A DNA stretch of 59,501 nucleotides from an uncultured Sphingomonas sp. (GTDB taxonomy: Bacteria > Pseudomonadota > Alphaproteobacteria > Sphingomonadales > Sphingomonadaceae). The DNA lies in the NCBI RefSeq assembly GCF_913776855.1, contig NZ_CAJYQD010000035.1:1-59501 (forward strand), in the 5' to 3' direction. Positions 47,692-57,386 of the stretch are shown piece after piece (within the stretch, counting starts at the first letter, position 1; every line of letters starts with the position of its first letter). The position numbers and the translations under genes were made by a program. Below the pieces are notes generated by a model that was not told the DNA's origin, made no database searches, and saw nothing but the letters and a program-made list of their open reading frames with translations.

Positions 47692-49734
47692 ATGGCCAAG
47701 GCGAATGGTGGCGGCGACGACACGATCGATACCGGCGACGCGCCGCTGATCGACCTGAACGAAGGGTCGATCAAGAAGCTGGTCGCCCGCGCCAAGAAGC
47801 GCGGCTACATCACCGTCGACCAGCTGAACGAAATGCTGCCGCAGGATCAGATGACCTCGGAGCAGATCGAGGACATCATGTCGGCGCTGAACGACATGGG
47901 CGTCAACGTCGTCGAGAATGAGGACGCGGGCGAGGACGGCGAGGGCGAGGAACGCGCCAAGCAGGACGAGGACGGCGACGACGAAGCGTCGGCCGATCAG
48001 GACGATGCGTCCGCCGCGTTCGAACCGGTCAAGAAGAAGGAAACCGTCGACCGGACCGACGATCCGGTGCGGATGTACCTGCGCGAAATGGGCGCGGTCG
48101 AACTGCTGAGCCGCGAGGGCGAGATCGCCATCGCCAAGCGGATCGAGGCCGGTCGCGACACGATGATCTTCGGCCTGTGCGAGTCTCCGATCACGTTCAA
48201 CGCGATCATCGGCTGGTCGACCGCGCTGAACGAAGGCACGATGCAGCTGCGCGAAATCCTCGATCTCGACGCGATGCTGTCGAAGGACCCGGCACCGGAA
48301 TCGCTGTCGGACGACGAGGACGGCGACGACAATGGCGAGATTTCCGCCAAGAACGCCGGCCCGACCTTCAAGGACGAGGAGGAGCCCGAGGAAGCGTCGG
48401 CCGATGAGGATGAGGAAGGCGGCGAGCGTCGTGCCCCCCGTCCGAGCGACGATGAGGACGAGGACAACACCCTCAGCCTCGCGCAGATGGAAGAACAGCT
48501 GAAGCCGCAGGCGTTGGAGAAGTTCGCCAACATCACCGCGATCTTCAAGAAATTCTCCAAGATGCAGTCGCAGCGCCTGGACGCGATGGCCGCGGGCGAT
48601 GGCCTGAGCGCCGCCGAGGAGCGCAAGTACCAGAAGCTGCGCGAAGAGCTGACCGCCGAGGTTGAGAGCGTCCAGTTCCACCAGGCGAAGATCGAGTATC
48701 TGGTCGATCAGCTCTATGCCTATAACCGCCGGCTGACGGCGCTTGGCGGGCAGATGCTGCGCCTCGCCGAGCGTCACAAGGTACCGCGCAAGGCGTTCCT
48801 CGACAGCTATGTCGATCACGAGCTGGACGAGCAGTGGCTGACCTCGGTCGCGACGATCGACAAGAAGTGGAAGGCGTTCGTCGAGAACGAAGGCGCCGCC
48901 GTCGATCGCATCCGCAGCGAAATCGCCGAGATCGCGCAGCAGACCGGCATGGCGCTGAGCGAATTCCGCCGCATCGTCAACATGGTGCAGAAGGGCGAGC
49001 GCGAGGCGCGCATCGCCAAGAAGGAGATGGTCGAGGCGAACCTGCGCCTCGTCATCTCGATCGCCAAGAAATACACCAATCGCGGCCTGCAGTTCCTCGA
49101 CCTGATCCAGGAGGGGAATATCGGGCTCATGAAGGCGGTCGATAAGTTCGAATATCGTCGCGGCTACAAGTTCAGCACCTATGCGACGTGGTGGATACGT
49201 CAGGCGATCACCCGTTCGATCGCGGATCAGGCGCGGACGATCCGCATCCCGGTTCACATGATCGAAACGATCAACAAGCTGGTCCGCACCAGCCGCCAGT
49301 TCCTGCACGAACAGGGCCGTGAACCGACGCCGGAGGAGATGGCCGAACGGCTGTCGATGCCGCTGGAAAAGGTTCGCAAGGTGATGAAAATCGCCAAGGA
49401 GCCGATCAGCCTCGAGACGCCGATCGGCGACGAGGAGGATTCGCATCTGGGCGACTTCATCGAGGACAAGAACGCGATCATCCCGGTCGATGCCGCGATC
49501 CAGGCGAACCTGAAGGAAACGGTCACCCGCGTCCTGGCCAGCCTGACCCCGCGCGAGGAACGCGTGCTGCGGATGCGCTTCGGCATCGGCATGAACACCG
49601 ATCACACGCTGGAGGAAGTTGGTCAGCAGTTCAGCGTGACCCGCGAACGCATCCGTCAGATCGAGGCCAAGGCATTGCGAAAGCTCAAGCATCCCAGCCG
49701 CAGCCGCAAGATGCGCTCGTTCCTCGACCAGTAA
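47692..49734 (+). CDS. rpoD: RNA polymerase primary sigma factor (sigma-70)
   Basis: This 680-residue sigma factor has region 1.1 with an acidic extension ([20 protein letters not shown]), region 1.2 ([20 protein letters not shown]), and a non-conserved insert with a second acidic stretch. Region 2 shows [20 protein letters not shown], then [20 protein letters not shown]; region 4 shows [21 protein letters not shown] chose the ATG at 47692 with GAGGG upstream; a TTG just before it is in frame. It directs most transcription and closes the dnaG-rpoD unit, ending in a clear terminator. Confidence 0.96.
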   Translation: MAKANGGGDDTIDTGDAPLIDLNEGSIKKLVARAKKRGYITVDQLNEMLPQDQMTSEQIEDIMSALNDMGVNVVENEDAGEDGEGEERAKQDEDGDDEASADQDDASAAFEPVKKKETVDRTDDPVRMYLREMGAVELLSREGEIAIAKRIEAGRDTMIFGLCESPITFNAIIGWSTALNEGTMQLREILDLDAMLSKDPAPESLSDDEDGDDNGEISAKNAGPTFKDEEEPEEASADEDEEGGERRAPRPSDDEDEDNTLSLAQMEEQLKPQALEKFANITAIFKKFSKMQSQRLDAMAAGDGLSAAEERKYQKLREELTAEVESVQFHQAKIEYLVDQLYAYNRRLTALGGQMLRLAERHKVPRKAFLDSYVDHELDEQWLTSVATIDKKWKAFVENEGAAVDRIRSEIAEIAQQTGMALSEFRRIVNMVQKGEREARIAKKEMVEANLRLVISIAKKYTNRGLQFLDLIQEGNIGLMKAVDKFEYRRGYKFSTYATWWIRQAITRSIADQARTIRIPVHMIETINKLVRTSRQFLHEQGREPTPEEMAERLSMPLEKVRKVMKIAKEPISLETPIGDEEDSHLGDFIEDKNAIIPVDAAIQANLKETVTRVLASLTPREERVLRMRFGIGMNTDHTLEEVGQQFSVTRERIRQIEAKALRKLKHPSRSRKMRSFLDQ

Positions 49735-49739
49735 GACTT

Positions 49740-49777
49740 CCGCCCCGGCCCTACCAAAGCGCCGGGGCGGTTCGTTT
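49740..49777 (+). terminator. Intrinsic terminator after rpoD
   Basis: CCGCCCCGGC (49740-49749) pairs exactly with GCCGGGGCGG (49761-49770) and is followed by TTCGTTT. It starts 6 bases after the rpoD stop. Confidence 0.85.
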
Positions 49778-49902
49778 CGGGACGGTTTCGACCCGCGTCG
49801 CGCGAAGGACACAGCGGTTAAAAACCCGGCAACCTTGTTCCTACGCGCTTGGGTTATCTATTGCCGTCATACCCGTCGTGACGAAGTGACGGGAGCCGGC
49901 GG

Positions 49903-50559
49903 TTGATAGTGGCGATTGCAAACAGGGACGGTTGCGACACGGCGGAGCGTCTGTCGCGGATCGTCCTTGCCGATGGCAGTGCCGGGCATGGGGCGCCCGA
50001 CCGGCTGTCGCATGGCGACGCCCTGCTGCGCGACGTCGCGGATGCCCTGCACCAGCTCTGCTCGCTCCACGGACGGCATCCGGGAGTCGTCGACCATGCG
50101 GCGCGTTCCGACCTCCATCCGTCTGCCACCGCATGGCTGGAACAGGCCGCAGCGGCCTTTGCCGACGAACGCGCCTATCTGATCCGCGTGTCGGCTGCGG
50201 TCGGTCCGCCGCCCGGCACCCCCGGACAGGCGGCGGCAGAGGCGGCGCTGGCGGCGCAACGCCACGCGATCGACCTGCTCGCGCGATCGGTGCGTCCCGG
50301 TTGTGCGCTTGGTGCGGCGATCGCCGTCACGCTCGACTGGCCCGCGATCCGCCGCCCGCTGGACGCGACCGCGATCCGGCTGGGATTGGAAGCCGTTCCG
50401 AACGCCCTGCCCTCGACCGCGCAGACGCTGCGCCTGATCGATACCGTGGCTGCCGAAGCGCCGATCGAGCGCGCGATGACGTTCGGCCTGCAACAGTTGC
50501 TGGCGCAGCATCGCGGGTTGTGGGACCTGCTGGACGCGCGGGCGGGAAGCCGCGTCTAG
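49903..50559 (+). CDS. Conserved hypothetical helical protein
   Basis: This 218-residue protein has no recognisable motif. It is predicted to be helical and soluble, with a short proline loop (VGPPPGTPGQAA) and hydrophobic C-terminal helices. The start is uncertain: TTG at 49903 has GGGAG 7 bases upstream, while GTG at 49909 has the same site 13 bases away. I used the TTG. It sits 169 bases after rpoD and 33 before a MoxR ATPase gene. Frame and codon pattern are those of a real gene. Confidence 0.65.
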   Translation: MIVAIANRDGCDTAERLSRIVLADGSAGHGAPDRLSHGDALLRDVADALHQLCSLHGRHPGVVDHAARSDLHPSATAWLEQAAAAFADERAYLIRVSAAVGPPPGTPGQAAAEAALAAQRHAIDLLARSVRPGCALGAAIAVTLDWPAIRRPLDATAIRLGLEAVPNALPSTAQTLRLIDTVAAEAPIERAMTFGLQQLLAQHRGLWDLLDARAGSRV

Positions 50560-50592
50560 CGCCGGGCGGCCTGCTCGCCTATCGTCCCGGCC

Positions 50593-51453
50593 ATGACGAC
50601 ACCACCGATGCGCTTCGAGGGAACCGACGGCTATGTCGCGACCGACGATCTGAAGGTCGCGGTCAATGCGGCTGTGACGCTGCGCCGTCCGCTCCTGGTG
50701 AAGGGGGAGCCTGGTACCGGAAAGACCGTGCTGGCGCAGGAGATCGCGCGGGCGGTCGGCGCGCCGCTGATCGAATGGAACGTGAAATCGACGACCCGCG
50801 CGCAGCAGGGGCTGTACGAATATGACGCGGTGGCGCGGCTGCGCGACGGGCAGCTTGGCGATCCGCGCGTCCACGACATCGCCAATTATATCCGGCGGGG
50901 AAAATTGTGGGAGGCGTTCACCAGCCCCACCCTGCCGGTGCTGCTGATCGATGAGGTGGACAAGGCCGACATCGAATTTCCGAACGACCTGCTCCACGAA
51001 CTCGATCGCATGGCGTTCGACGTCTACGAAACCGGGGAACGGGTGACCGCACGCGAGCGGCCGATCGTCGTCATCACCTCGAACAATGAAAAGGAACTGC
51101 CCGACGCGTTCCTGCGCCGCTGCTTCTTCCACTATATCCGCTTCCCCGACCGCGCGACGATGCAGGCGATCCTCGACGTGCATTTTCCGGGTATCCAGAC
51201 CCTGCTGGTCAACCGTGCGCTCGACCTGTTCTTTGCGGTACGCGAAACGCCGGGCCTGAAGAAAAAGCCATCGACCAGCGAGCTGATCGACTGGCTGAAG
51301 CTGCTGCTCCACGACGACATGCCGCTGGAGGTACTGGCATCGCACGATCCGGCAAAGGCGATCCCGCCGCTGCACGGCGCGCTGCTGAAGAACGAAGCCG
51401 ATGTGATGCTGTTCGAACGGCTCGCCTTCCTCCACCGCCGCAAGGGCGGCTGA
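50593..51453 (+). CDS. MoxR-family AAA+ ATPase
   Basis: This 286-residue AAA+ protein has Walker A GEPGTGKT (38-45), Walker B VLLIDEVDKA (116-125), sensor 1 VITSNNEKELPDAFLRRC and a C-terminal lid. MoxR proteins act with a VWA-domain partner, often as chaperones for metal insertion or assembly of a complex. The usual partner, a CoxE-like VWA protein, is present but 2 kb downstream (53519-54697), after a CHAP gene and a GT-C-type gene on the same strand. No dehydrogenase operon is adjacent, so the client is unknown. Confidence 0.9.
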   Translation: MTTPPMRFEGTDGYVATDDLKVAVNAAVTLRRPLLVKGEPGTGKTVLAQEIARAVGAPLIEWNVKSTTRAQQGLYEYDAVARLRDGQLGDPRVHDIANYIRRGKLWEAFTSPTLPVLLIDEVDKADIEFPNDLLHELDRMAFDVYETGERVTARERPIVVITSNNEKELPDAFLRRCFFHYIRFPDRATMQAILDVHFPGIQTLLVNRALDLFFAVRETPGLKKKPSTSELIDWLKLLLHDDMPLEVLASHDPAKAIPPLHGALLKNEADVMLFERLAFLHRRKGG

Positions 51454-51556
51454 CCACGACAGGACGTTTTGCGGGAGCGGCGGACGGTGGCGGCAGGATT
51501 TCGTTAACCATGATCGCCAACCGGTTGGCGACCACCCTGGCCGCACTATCGGCCGC

Positions 51557-52099
51557 ATGTTCGGTTCACTCTTCCGGGGCGTCCTGCTGCTCCTCTTCGC
51601 CGGCACCGCCAGCTTCCCGCTCGGCGCGCGCTCGCTGCTCGATTATGTCGGACAGTGTGTGCCGTTCGCCCGTGCCGCGTCGGGCGTCGAAATCTACGGA
51701 GATGCGTGGACATGGTGGGATCAGGCGCAGGGCCGCTATCCACGCGGGCATACGCCGCGCGTCGGTGCCGTCCTGACCTTTGCCAAGACGTCCCGGCTCC
51801 CGCTGGGACATGTGCTGGTCATCAGCCGGGTGGTCGAACCGCGCGTGGCGATGGTGACCCATGCCAACTGGTCGCGGATCAACGGCGTGCGCGGCGCGGT
51901 GGAACAGGATGTGACGGTGTTCGACGTCTCGCCCAAGGGCGACTGGACGCGGGTGAAGGTGTGGTATCGCGACTCGCAGGGGCTGGGCAGTTCGGAATAT
52001 CCGACCCATGGCTTCATCTATGGCCCCCACCCCGCGACCGAACTCAGCAGCGCCGCACCGGACTATGTCGGATCGCTGATCGATGCCTATGGCCGCTGA
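51557..52099 (+). CDS. Exported CHAP-domain amidase/peptidase
   Basis: This 180-residue protein has a signal peptide (FRGVLLLLFAGTASFPLGA, cleavage near residue 24). The CHAP domain follows with catalytic cysteine in YVGQCVPFAR (Cys34), histidine in LGHVLVISR (His85) and HANW (Asn104). CHAP enzymes hydrolyse peptidoglycan amide bonds or gamma-glutamyl bonds. No strong ribosome binding site precedes the ATG at 51557. It follows a MoxR ATPase gene by 103 bases and precedes a membrane protein gene by 42. It may remodel the cell wall in the periplasm. Confidence 0.85.
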   Translation: MFGSLFRGVLLLLFAGTASFPLGARSLLDYVGQCVPFARAASGVEIYGDAWTWWDQAQGRYPRGHTPRVGAVLTFAKTSRLPLGHVLVISRVVEPRVAMVTHANWSRINGVRGAVEQDVTVFDVSPKGDWTRVKVWYRDSQGLGSSEYPTHGFIYGPHPATELSSAAPDYVGSLIDAYGR

Positions 52100-52141
52100 G
52101 GGCGTGACGATCACCGGACGTCTAGCGTAAGACCCGCATCC

Positions 52142-53509
52142 ATGGGGACGGGCATGGGCCGGGGGCATTGGATCGCAATCGCCGGCATCGCGCTGGCCGG
52201 GCTCCTGCTTCGCTGTCTCGCGGCGCGTGGCGGACTGTGGCTCGACGAGGCATGGTCGGCAATCTTTGCACAGGAAGTGGCGACGCCCGCCGGTGTGCTG
52301 TTGCAGATCAACCATGACAACAATCACCACCTGAACACCCTCTGGCTGCAACTGGTCGGCCCGGCGGCACCGCCAATGCTCCAACGCGCATTGTCGATCG
52401 TCAGCGGTACGGCAACCATCATCGTCGCGGCGCAGATCGCCGGCCTCCGCGGCCCGGTACCGGCGATCCTCGCGGCAGTCGCCTTTTGCCTCGCACCGTT
52501 CCTGCTGACCTATGGCGCGGAAGCGCGCGGCTATGCGCCGATGCTATTCGCGTGGGTCTGCGCGATCGGGGTGATCGACCGCTGGCTGGCCGATCCGGTG
52601 CAGGCGAAACCGGCGACCGGCGTAGCGATCGCGGCACTGGTCGGATGCCTTGCCCAGGCGACGATGATGTTCGGGCTTGCGATGCTCGCGCTGTGGGTCA
52701 CGGTGGAGCGGGTGCGGCGTGCGGGTTGGCGACGGGGGCTGATTGATACCGTCGCGCTGTTCGCACCGGCGGGAGTGGTGACGCTTGCACTTATAACAAG
52801 CGCCTGGGCTGCAGCCGCGACCGGCGGCACAGGGTTTCACCTCGGCAACCGCGAGCCGCACGATTGGGGCAAGTGGCTGGACGCGATGGGGCAACTGATC
52901 GACGGCACGGTCGGTTCGGTCGTCGTCCTGCTTCTCCTCGGCTATCTGGTTCGGAACGTTCGCGAGCGCATGGTGACGCTGGCGGCGATCGCCTGCGTGC
53001 TGCCGTTGCTGGTGGCGATAGTGGCGCTCCCGAACAGCGGTGCCGCGCGCTATTATGTCGTCATCCTGCCGCCGCTGTTGCTGCTGGCGGCAATTGCCCT
53101 GTCATCCGCTGCCCGGCAGCCGGTCGGACGCTGGCTGGCGGCGGCGATAGGGCTGGCCTTTCTCGCGAATACCGCATGGGCGGATGGGGCATTGCTCCGT
53201 AACCTGCGCGGTGATCCGGGGCGGGCGGTGGCGACATTGGCCCACACTGCGCCACATGGTGCCGCCGTTTCACTCGATTATGCCCGGTCGAGCGCGATCC
53301 TGATCGCCGCAGCGCGGTCGCAGCACTATCCGATCACCTTGGCCAGCACCCCCTGCCCGCCCGCGCGGTTCCACTTCGTCGAGCGCGACGGTGACGCCGC
53401 CTTCCCGACAATTCCGAACTGGTGCGGCCGGCCCTATCGGGAGGTTGCACGCGGCGATCCGAGCGGGCTGTCAGGTACGCACTGGCGCCTGTACGCCGCG
53501 ATGCGGTAG
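52142..53509 (+). CDS. GT-C-type membrane glycosyltransferase-like protein
   Basis: This 455-residue protein has about ten to twelve transmembrane segments and, right after the first, the periplasmic acidic motif GLWLDEAWS (Asp35, Glu36) used by GT-C enzymes of the PMT/ArnT type that take sugars from polyprenyl phosphates. It also has LTYGAEARGYAPM and a C-terminal soluble part of about 120 residues. It probably transfers a sugar to a cell-surface acceptor; donor and acceptor are unknown. An alternative ATG 12 bases in (52154) has GGGGACGG just upstream. It ends 9 bases before the VWA gene. Confidence 0.8.
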   Translation: MGTGMGRGHWIAIAGIALAGLLLRCLAARGGLWLDEAWSAIFAQEVATPAGVLLQINHDNNHHLNTLWLQLVGPAAPPMLQRALSIVSGTATIIVAAQIAGLRGPVPAILAAVAFCLAPFLLTYGAEARGYAPMLFAWVCAIGVIDRWLADPVQAKPATGVAIAALVGCLAQATMMFGLAMLALWVTVERVRRAGWRRGLIDTVALFAPAGVVTLALITSAWAAAATGGTGFHLGNREPHDWGKWLDAMGQLIDGTVGSVVVLLLLGYLVRNVRERMVTLAAIACVLPLLVAIVALPNSGAARYYVVILPPLLLLAAIALSSAARQPVGRWLAAAIGLAFLANTAWADGALLRNLRGDPGRAVATLAHTAPHGAAVSLDYARSSAILIAAARSQHYPITLASTPCPPARFHFVERDGDAAFPTIPNWCGRPYREVARGDPSGLSGTHWRLYAAMR

Positions 53510-53518
53510 CGTGAAGCG

Positions 53519-54697
53519 ATGTTCCACACGTTCGTCGAAGCCCTGCGCCGGGCCGGCCTGTCGGTCGGTATCCGCGAGCATCTCGTCCTGATCGATGCGA
53601 TGCAGCGCGGCGTCATCGAACCGACGCTCGACGCCTTCTATCACCTCGCCCGAGCGACCTTTGTAAAGGACGAGGCACTGGTCGACCGCTTCGATCGCGT
53701 CTTTGGCGAAGTGTTCGGCGGCATCGTCGCCCCCGCCGGCGTCGATCCGGTCGCCCTCCCCGCCGACTGGCTGCGCGCAGTGGCCGAACGCTATCTGACG
53801 CCAGAACAGATGGCGGCGATCGACGCGACCGGCGACTGGGACACGCCGATGGAGACGCTGCGCCAGCGGTTGGCGGAGCAGGACGAGGCGCATCACGGCG
53901 GGTCGAAATGGATCGGCACCGGCGGCACCAGTCCGTTCGGCCATGGCGGCTACAACCCCGAAGGCATCCGCATCGGCGGTGACAGCCGGCACGGGCGCGC
54001 GGTAAAAGTCTGGGAACAGCGCGAATTTCGCAATCTCGATCAGGATCGCGAGTTGGGGACGCGCAACCTGAAGGTCGCGCTACGTCGCCTGCGCCGGTTC
54101 GCACGCGAAGGAACCGCCGATGAACTCGATCTCGACGCGACGATCGTCGATACCGCGCGACGCGGCTGGCTGGACGTCGCGATGCGACCGGCGCGGCGCA
54201 ATGCGGTGAAGCTGCTGCTGTTCCTCGATGTCGGCGGATCGATGGACCCGTTCATCGAACGGGTGGAGGAGCTGTTCTCGGCCGCCACCGCAGAGTTCCG
54301 GCACCTCGAATTCTTCTATTTCCACAACTGCATCTACGAAGGGGTGTGGCGCGACAACCGCCGACGCTTTGCCGAACGGTTATCGACCGCTGATCTGCTG
54401 CGGACCTATGGTACAGACTGTCGGCTGGTGGTGGTCGGCGATGCCGCGATGAGCCCGTACGAGATCGTGCATCCCGGCGGGTCGGTCGAACATCACAACG
54501 AAGAGGCTGGTGCCGTCTGGCTGCAACGGCTGACCGCGCACTGGCGATCGGCGGCGTGGATCAATCCCGCCCCGCAGGCGCATTGGGACTGGACCCAGTC
54601 AACCCGCCTGATCCGCGACCTGTTCGCCGACCGGATGTATCCGTTGACCCTCGACGGGCTGGAGGCGGCGATGCGTGAACTGTCGCGCTGCCGATGA
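53519..54697 (+). CDS. CoxE-like VWA-domain protein, MoxR partner
   Basis: This 392-residue cytoplasmic protein has an N-terminal helical region (FVEALRRAGLSVGIREHLVL), a central SPFGHGGYNPEG-type Gly-rich loop, and a C-terminal VWA domain whose metal site reads LFLDVGGSMDPF (Asp237). Such proteins pair with MoxR ATPases. It has the MIDAS DxGxS pattern with Gly in place of the usual Ser/Thr. It lies 9 bases after the GT-C gene and abuts the convergent Hpt-like gene exactly (TGA then TCA). With the MoxR gene at 50593 it likely forms one functional pair. Confidence 0.85.
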   Translation: MFHTFVEALRRAGLSVGIREHLVLIDAMQRGVIEPTLDAFYHLARATFVKDEALVDRFDRVFGEVFGGIVAPAGVDPVALPADWLRAVAERYLTPEQMAAIDATGDWDTPMETLRQRLAEQDEAHHGGSKWIGTGGTSPFGHGGYNPEGIRIGGDSRHGRAVKVWEQREFRNLDQDRELGTRNLKVALRRLRRFAREGTADELDLDATIVDTARRGWLDVAMRPARRNAVKLLLFLDVGGSMDPFIERVEELFSAATAEFRHLEFFYFHNCIYEGVWRDNRRRFAERLSTADLLRTYGTDCRLVVVGDAAMSPYEIVHPGGSVEHHNEEAGAVWLQRLTAHWRSAAWINPAPQAHWDWTQSTRLIRDLFADRMYPLTLDGLEAAMRELSRCR

Positions 54698-54988
54698 TCA
54701 GAAGCGATCGACCGCGCGGTGCAGCCGGCGCAACGTCGCCTGGTCGCCGACCGGGGCCGACGCCGCCTCCGCCGCCAGCGTCATCAACCGGACCGCACCG
54801 AAACTCGCAGCTAGGCCCTTCAACCGGAATGCCGCCCCGGCCCATTGCTCTTCGGTCGCGGTTTCCATCGTGGCCAGCACGCGCCGGGCGCTGTCGATGA
54901 ACGCGCCGCGCAGCTCCGCGATCAGCAGTGGCTCATCGCCCACCGCCGCCGCCAGCGTCGCATCGATCGCACCGGGATCATAAGCCAT
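54698..54988 (-). CDS. Hpt-like protein without the phospho-accepting histidine
   Basis: This 96-residue all-helical protein matches histidine phosphotransfer domains: helical hairpin then AFRLKGLAASFGAVRL. The expected motif is AHxLKGxAxxxGxxxL, so the histidine is Phe54 here (codon TTC at 54829-54827). Everything else in the motif is kept. It cannot carry phosphate at that position and may bind a receiver domain as a decoy, or another partner. It is divergent from the large coiled-coil membrane gene, with 80 bases between. No kinase or receiver is nearby. Confidence 0.75.
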   Translation of the reverse strand: MAYDPGAIDATLAAAVGDEPLLIAELRGAFIDSARRVLATMETATEEQWAGAAFRLKGLAASFGAVRLMTLAAEAASAPVGDQATLRRLHRAVDRF

Positions 54989-55068
54989 GGAATCGGGATA
55001 GCGCGAACGGGGTTAACCGATCGTTACCCGGCTGTCGCTGCCCATCCGATCGTGTTAGACCCCGGCGC

Positions 55069-57354
55069 ATGAACGGGGGTTCGATCACCGGGCTGCATCA
55101 GCATCGCCACGACGCCGACGACGAGTTCACGGCGCCCGACGCCATGGCCGACGATACGCAACACTGGCTGGCGGAGGCGTTTCCCGAAGCGGAACCGATC
55201 CGCCGCAACTGGATCGGCCCCGCCGTTGCCGCCACCGCCAGCATCGCGTGGATCGGCGGAATGCTGGCGTGGAGCGCCCCCTCGCTTCCCGCGCTAGGCC
55301 CCGTCGGCATCACGTCGTTCGTCGCCGCCTTGTGCGTGCCGCCGATGTTGCTCGGCATCGCCTGGCTGCTCCTGCGCCGGAACAGCCGCAGCGAGGCGCG
55401 CCGCTTCGCCGCTACCGCACAGTCGATGCGCGCCGAAGCGTTCGCGCTGGAACAGGTACTGGAGTCGGTTCGCCGGACGCTGGCCGAATCGCGGGCCGAA
55501 GTGGTCGATCAGAGCGCGGCACTGATGATGCTCGGCGATGCCGCCACCGACCGGCTGCGCGGGATCAGCGCCGATATGCGTCAACAGATCGCGGCGATCG
55601 GCGAAACCACCGCGACGCTCGACCGGATGAGCCTGACCACCGAACAACGGCTGTCGACGGTCCTCGCCACCCTGCCGCGCGCCCATGCCGAAACGGCAGA
55701 GTTGGCCACGTTGCTCGACGCGACCGGCCTGACCGCCAGCGAACGGGTCGCGGCGCTGGACGCGCAGCTGGCGGGCGTCGCGCAACGATCGCGCGAGGCC
55801 GACGAACTGGCCGGTGGCGCCGCGCAGCGTCTGGCGGCGCATATGAACCGGATGGAGGCGACCAGCGAGAGTGCCGGCGCCCGGCTGGAAAGTGTCATCG
55901 CCACCATGTCGGGCGCGATCGACGCGGTACTCGACCGCGCCGCCGCCGCCATCGATGAATCGCGGAAGGCGATCACGGCGCAGGGTGACGCGACCATCGC
56001 GATGATCGAGGCGAACGGCTCGGCGATCGAACGTGCCGGTCGCGAGGGTGCGGAACTGCTCGCCACCCGCGTCGCGCAGATCGACGGGTCGATCCGCGGC
56101 CTTGCCGGGCAGCTGGACGACCGCCGCCGCGACAGCGAGGCGCTGCTGACGCTGCTGAATGACGGCTTGTCCGGGGTCGATGACCGGTTCGACCGGCTGC
56201 GCACCACCGGGGTCGAACGGGCACAGGCGGTGGCCGGCTCGGTCGGTGCGCTGACCCAGGTTGCCGACGCGCTGGCCGAGGCGCTGGCCAATGGCGACGA
56301 CACCGCCCGCCGGGTGATCGCCACCGCCGAGGAAGTGCTGACCGCACTCGATTCGGCTGCGCGCGAGATGGACGAGACGCTGCCGGGCGCACTCGATCGG
56401 CTCGACGCCCGCATCGCCGACAGCCGGGCGGTCGTCGCCCGGTCGAAGCCCGAATTGCTGGCATTGGTCACTGCCGCCGAAAGCACCCATGACGCGATCG
56501 AGGCGATTGCCGGTGTGGTGGCGATGCAGCGCGACACGCTGTCGACCGTACAGCAGTCGCTGCTCGACACGCTGGATCGCGGCGCGGAGCGGATCGAGGG
56601 TGTGCGGACCATCGTCGATGGCACCATCGCCACTACCGTCCGGTTCGCGGAGGACGCTGCCCCACGCCTATCCGAGGCGATGCTGCGCATCCGGGACACC
56701 GCAGAGGCAGCGAGCCAGCAGGCGCGGGACACGCTGTCCAAGGTACTGCCCGATGTCGCCCGCGATCTGGAGACACAGGGTGCCCGTGCGCTCGCCAATG
56801 CCGTTGACAATGCGGTGACGTCGCAGGTGGCCGAACTGTCGACCATCGCGAACCACGCCGTTGCCTCCGCGATCGAGGCATCGGAGCGGCTGTCGCGCCA
56901 GATGCTCGACATCGCCGATACCAGCAAACAGCTCGACGACCGCATCGCCGCCGCCCGTGCCGAACGGGAGGAAGCGGACAGCGACCAGTTCTCGCGCCGT
57001 GTCTCCCTGCTGATCGAAGCGATGAACTCCGCCGCGATCGATATTGCCCGGTCGTTGTCGACCGACGTGTCGGATACCGCGTGGGCCGCCTATCTCAAGG
57101 GCGACCGCGGCGTCTTCACCCGTCGCGCCGTCCGGCTGATCGACGGCGCACAGGCCCGCGACATCGCGCTGCTATACGATCAGGACGACGGCTTCCGCGA
57201 TCAGGTGAACCGTTACATCCATGATTTCGAAGCGATGCTGCGGCATATCCTGACGCTGCGCGACGGGTCGCCGATGGGGGTCACGCTGTTGTCTTCGGAC
57301 ATGGGCAAGCTGTACGTCGTGCTGGCGCAGGCGATCGAACGGTTGCGCAGCTAA
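55069..57354 (+). CDS. Large membrane-anchored coiled-coil protein
   Basis: This 761-residue protein has a short cytoplasmic N-terminus (about 1-47), two transmembrane helices (about 52-72 and 80-103), and then some 550 residues of alanine-rich coiled coil resembling methyl-accepting or apolipoprotein-like helices (RLAAHMNRMEATSESAGARL, AIDAVLDRAAAAIDE). A conserved globular C-terminal part follows (SDTAWAAYLKGDRGVFTRRA, RLIDGAQARDIALLYDQDDG). It has no HAMP or signalling motif that I can name. I chose the ATG at 55069; another in-frame ATG is at 55144. A structural or polarity/cell-envelope role is plausible. It is divergent from the Hpt-like gene. Confidence 0.75.
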   Translation: MNGGSITGLHQHRHDADDEFTAPDAMADDTQHWLAEAFPEAEPIRRNWIGPAVAATASIAWIGGMLAWSAPSLPALGPVGITSFVAALCVPPMLLGIAWLLLRRNSRSEARRFAATAQSMRAEAFALEQVLESVRRTLAESRAEVVDQSAALMMLGDAATDRLRGISADMRQQIAAIGETTATLDRMSLTTEQRLSTVLATLPRAHAETAELATLLDATGLTASERVAALDAQLAGVAQRSREADELAGGAAQRLAAHMNRMEATSESAGARLESVIATMSGAIDAVLDRAAAAIDESRKAITAQGDATIAMIEANGSAIERAGREGAELLATRVAQIDGSIRGLAGQLDDRRRDSEALLTLLNDGLSGVDDRFDRLRTTGVERAQAVAGSVGALTQVADALAEALANGDDTARRVIATAEEVLTALDSAAREMDETLPGALDRLDARIADSRAVVARSKPELLALVTAAESTHDAIEAIAGVVAMQRDTLSTVQQSLLDTLDRGAERIEGVRTIVDGTIATTVRFAEDAAPRLSEAMLRIRDTAEAASQQARDTLSKVLPDVARDLETQGARALANAVDNAVTSQVAELSTIANHAVASAIEASERLSRQMLDIADTSKQLDDRIAAARAEREEADSDQFSRRVSLLIEAMNSAAIDIARSLSTDVSDTAWAAYLKGDRGVFTRRAVRLIDGAQARDIALLYDQDDGFRDQVNRYIHDFEAMLRHILTLRDGSPMGVTLLSSDMGKLYVVLAQAIERLRS

Positions 57355-57386
57355 TCCTCTGCCTAAGCGCGCTCGCCAACCGTTCG

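Noticed and set aside
47686..49812. A 708-codon frame opposite rpoD.
   Set aside because: Shadow of rpoD with Leu/Arg/Asp-rich low-complexity sequence and no ribosome binding site.
49867..51606. A 579-codon minus-strand frame opposite the hypothetical and MoxR genes.
   Set aside because: The MoxR gene on the plus strand has clear AAA+ motifs; the antisense product has none.
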